DNA from: Bacteroidota bacterium
GTDB lineage: Bacteria; Bacteroidota; Bacteroidia; Bacteroidales; VadinHA17
Assembly: GCA_030613125.1 (NCBI GenBank)
Contig: JAUWMO010000155.1
Location: 1 to 8,047, forward strand
Length of the DNA stretch: 8,047 nt
Direction of reading: 5' to 3'
This document shows, piece by piece, positions 7,413 to 8,047 of this stretch. The notes beneath the pieces are model-generated. The model ran no database searches, was not told where the DNA came from, and saw only the letters and a program-made list of their open reading frames with translations. Position numbers and translations under genes: made by a program. Positions within the stretch are counted from its first letter, which is position 1. Each line of letters opens with the position of its first letter.

Positions 7413-7435
7413 ATCTGATTATGCCTTAATCATAT
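7413..7435 (-). repeat. Imperfect inverted repeat just before the receiver/kinase-like gene
   Basis: TGATTA (7416-7421) and TAATCA (7427-7432) are perfect 6-base arms around a 5-base spacer. Two further pairs outside one mismatch extend the dyad to 9 bases per arm. Its edge is 7 bases before the ATG of the receiver/kinase-like gene. It could be an RNA hairpin near the ribosome-entry region, an operator, or chance. Confidence 0.25.
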
Positions 7436-7481
7436 CATATAAATAGATATCGAAAATTTTATAAACACGCTGGTTCATATA

Positions 7482-8047
7482 CTATATTGCCAGGTCACGT
7501 CCAAGTATTTTTACATTTTTTTCCTGATTACTTTTCATGTGTTGCAATGAAACCTTGCTACTTGAAATCCCAAGCCGTTTGGGTATGTTAAATGAAAAAA
7601 GAGAACCTCGTCCCTCGTTAGGTTTGAAGTGTATTTCACCTTCCAGTAATTCTACCAATCCTTTGGCAACTGCCAGTCCCAATCCCAGTCCTCTGTTTTT
7701 TTCTGAGGGTGGACCAGGACGTTTAATGAAAGTGTTGAAAATATACTTTTGTTCTTTTTCATCAATTCCACAACCCGAATCTTTAACAAAAAAGCTATAG
7801 GCATCACTACCATTATCAAAACAGCCAAACTCAATAATTCCTTTTTCAGTAAATCGAAAAGCATTCTGCAGAAGGTTAGTAAATATTTGTTTCAGGCGAA
7901 CCTGATCGGAATGAATAATCATACTTTTCATTTGAAACGGTATATTCAGTAACAATGCTATACTGTGTTTTTCCAGCCTGTTCTTATCCTTTAGAAATTT
8001 AACATACAAGTCATCAAATAATTCATTTATCGAAAATTCCTTTTCAT
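7482..8047 (-). CDS. Sensor histidine kinase, C-terminal ATPase domain (5' partial)
   Basis: The frame is open to the right edge, giving 187 visible residues before the TAG at 7482-7484. The TTG at 8007-8009 is internal: the twelve codons upstream (EKEFSINELFDD) continue a normal kinase linker, so the start lies outside the window. The visible part is an intact HATPase_c domain: N-box TNLLQNAFRFT (asparagines near 7877 and 7865), G1 box DSGCG (7781 downward), an F-box-like YIFNTF, the G2 box GLGLGL (7691 downward) and closing strands GRGSLFSFNIP. All nucleotide-binding motifs are present, so it should bind ATP. The dimerisation domain with the phospho-histidine and any sensor region lie outside the window. 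A tail of about 32 residues follows the domain, with no receiver attached. The next gene downstream encodes a receiver without its own kinase histidine, so this kinase is its natural partner (inference). It is the most upstream visible gene of the minus-strand unit. Confidence 0.9.
   Translation of the reverse strand, partial: EKEFSINELFDDLYVKFLKDKNRLEKHSIALLLNIPFQMKSMIIHSDQVRLKQIFTNLLQNAFRFTEKGIIEFGCFDNGSDAYSFFVKDSGCGIDEKEQKYIFNTFIKRPGPPSEKNRGLGLGLAVAKGLVELLEGEIHFKPNEGRGSLFSFNIPKRLGISSSKVSLQHMKSNQEKNVKILGRDLAI

Larger units (their letters stand above)
1716..8047 (-). other. Putative operon: kinase, receiver-pseudokinase, transporter, lipoprotein, secreted protein
   Basis: Five consecutive minus-strand genes are separated by 76, 44, 42 and 27 bases, with no opposing gene and no strong terminator between them. 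No clear Bacteroidota-type promoter (TTTG with TAnnTTTG) was seen in the gaps. The first gene extends past the right edge, so the main promoter is probably outside the window. Co-transcription is inferred from spacing and orientation only. Confidence 0.65.

Noticed and set aside
7406..7481. Promoter in the 76-bp gap before the receiver-pseudokinase gene.
   Set aside because: On the minus strand I found no TTTG with a properly spaced TAnnTTTG, nor a convincing -35/-10 pair. Only the inverted repeat stands out.
7537..7952. Plus-strand and alternative minus-strand frames inside the kinase gene.
   Set aside because: The kinase frame contains all ATPase motifs in order; these are shadows of it.
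7482..8009. Taking the TTG at 8007-8009 as the start of the histidine kinase gene.
   Set aside because: The frame stays open to the window edge with kinase-like residues, and an ATPase domain alone without a dimerisation domain would be unusual. The gene is 5' partial.

Overview
The window is AT-rich, tightly packed DNA. It most likely comes from a member of the Bacteroidota (Bacteroidia-like). Three things suggest this: there are no recognisable Shine-Dalgarno sequences before the starts, intergenic gaps are short and A/T-rich, and the protein families include an ABCG-type transporter with a large N-terminal extension followed by a lipoprotein-like gene, a combination I associate with that phylum. 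No rRNA, tRNA, CRISPR array, transposase or phage gene was seen. The phylum call is inference.

Layout: positions 1-1577 (+) hold the 3' part of a glycoside hydrolase with an (alpha/alpha)6-barrel catalytic domain (GH63/GH37-like). Its frame is open to the left edge, so the gene starts outside the window. A 138-bp convergent intergenic region (1578-1715) follows and contains small inverted repeats. Everything from 1716 to the right edge is on the minus strand and looks like one transcription unit. Read in its own direction it is: a histidine kinase C-terminus (cut by the right edge), a receiver plus degenerate-kinase protein, a 1027-aa ABCG-type transporter, a probable lipoprotein of 301 aa, and a small secreted four-cysteine protein of 153 aa. 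Gaps are 76, 44, 42 and 27 bp.

Working model (inference): the histidine kinase passes phosphate to the receiver of the second protein. That protein has no DNA-binding domain, and the H-box histidine of its kinase-like half is replaced by arginine. The signal would then act through protein contacts, possibly on the co-encoded transporter. The transporter has an extra ~255-residue cytoplasmic N-terminal region, a Cys-x2-Cys-x3-His motif after its ATPase domain, and an unusually large extracytoplasmic insertion before its last membrane helix. The lipoprotein and the secreted protein could be its envelope partners. The most notable points are the pseudokinase, the elaborated transporter and the conserved-looking envelope genes beside it. 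The glycoside hydrolase looks unrelated to this module.
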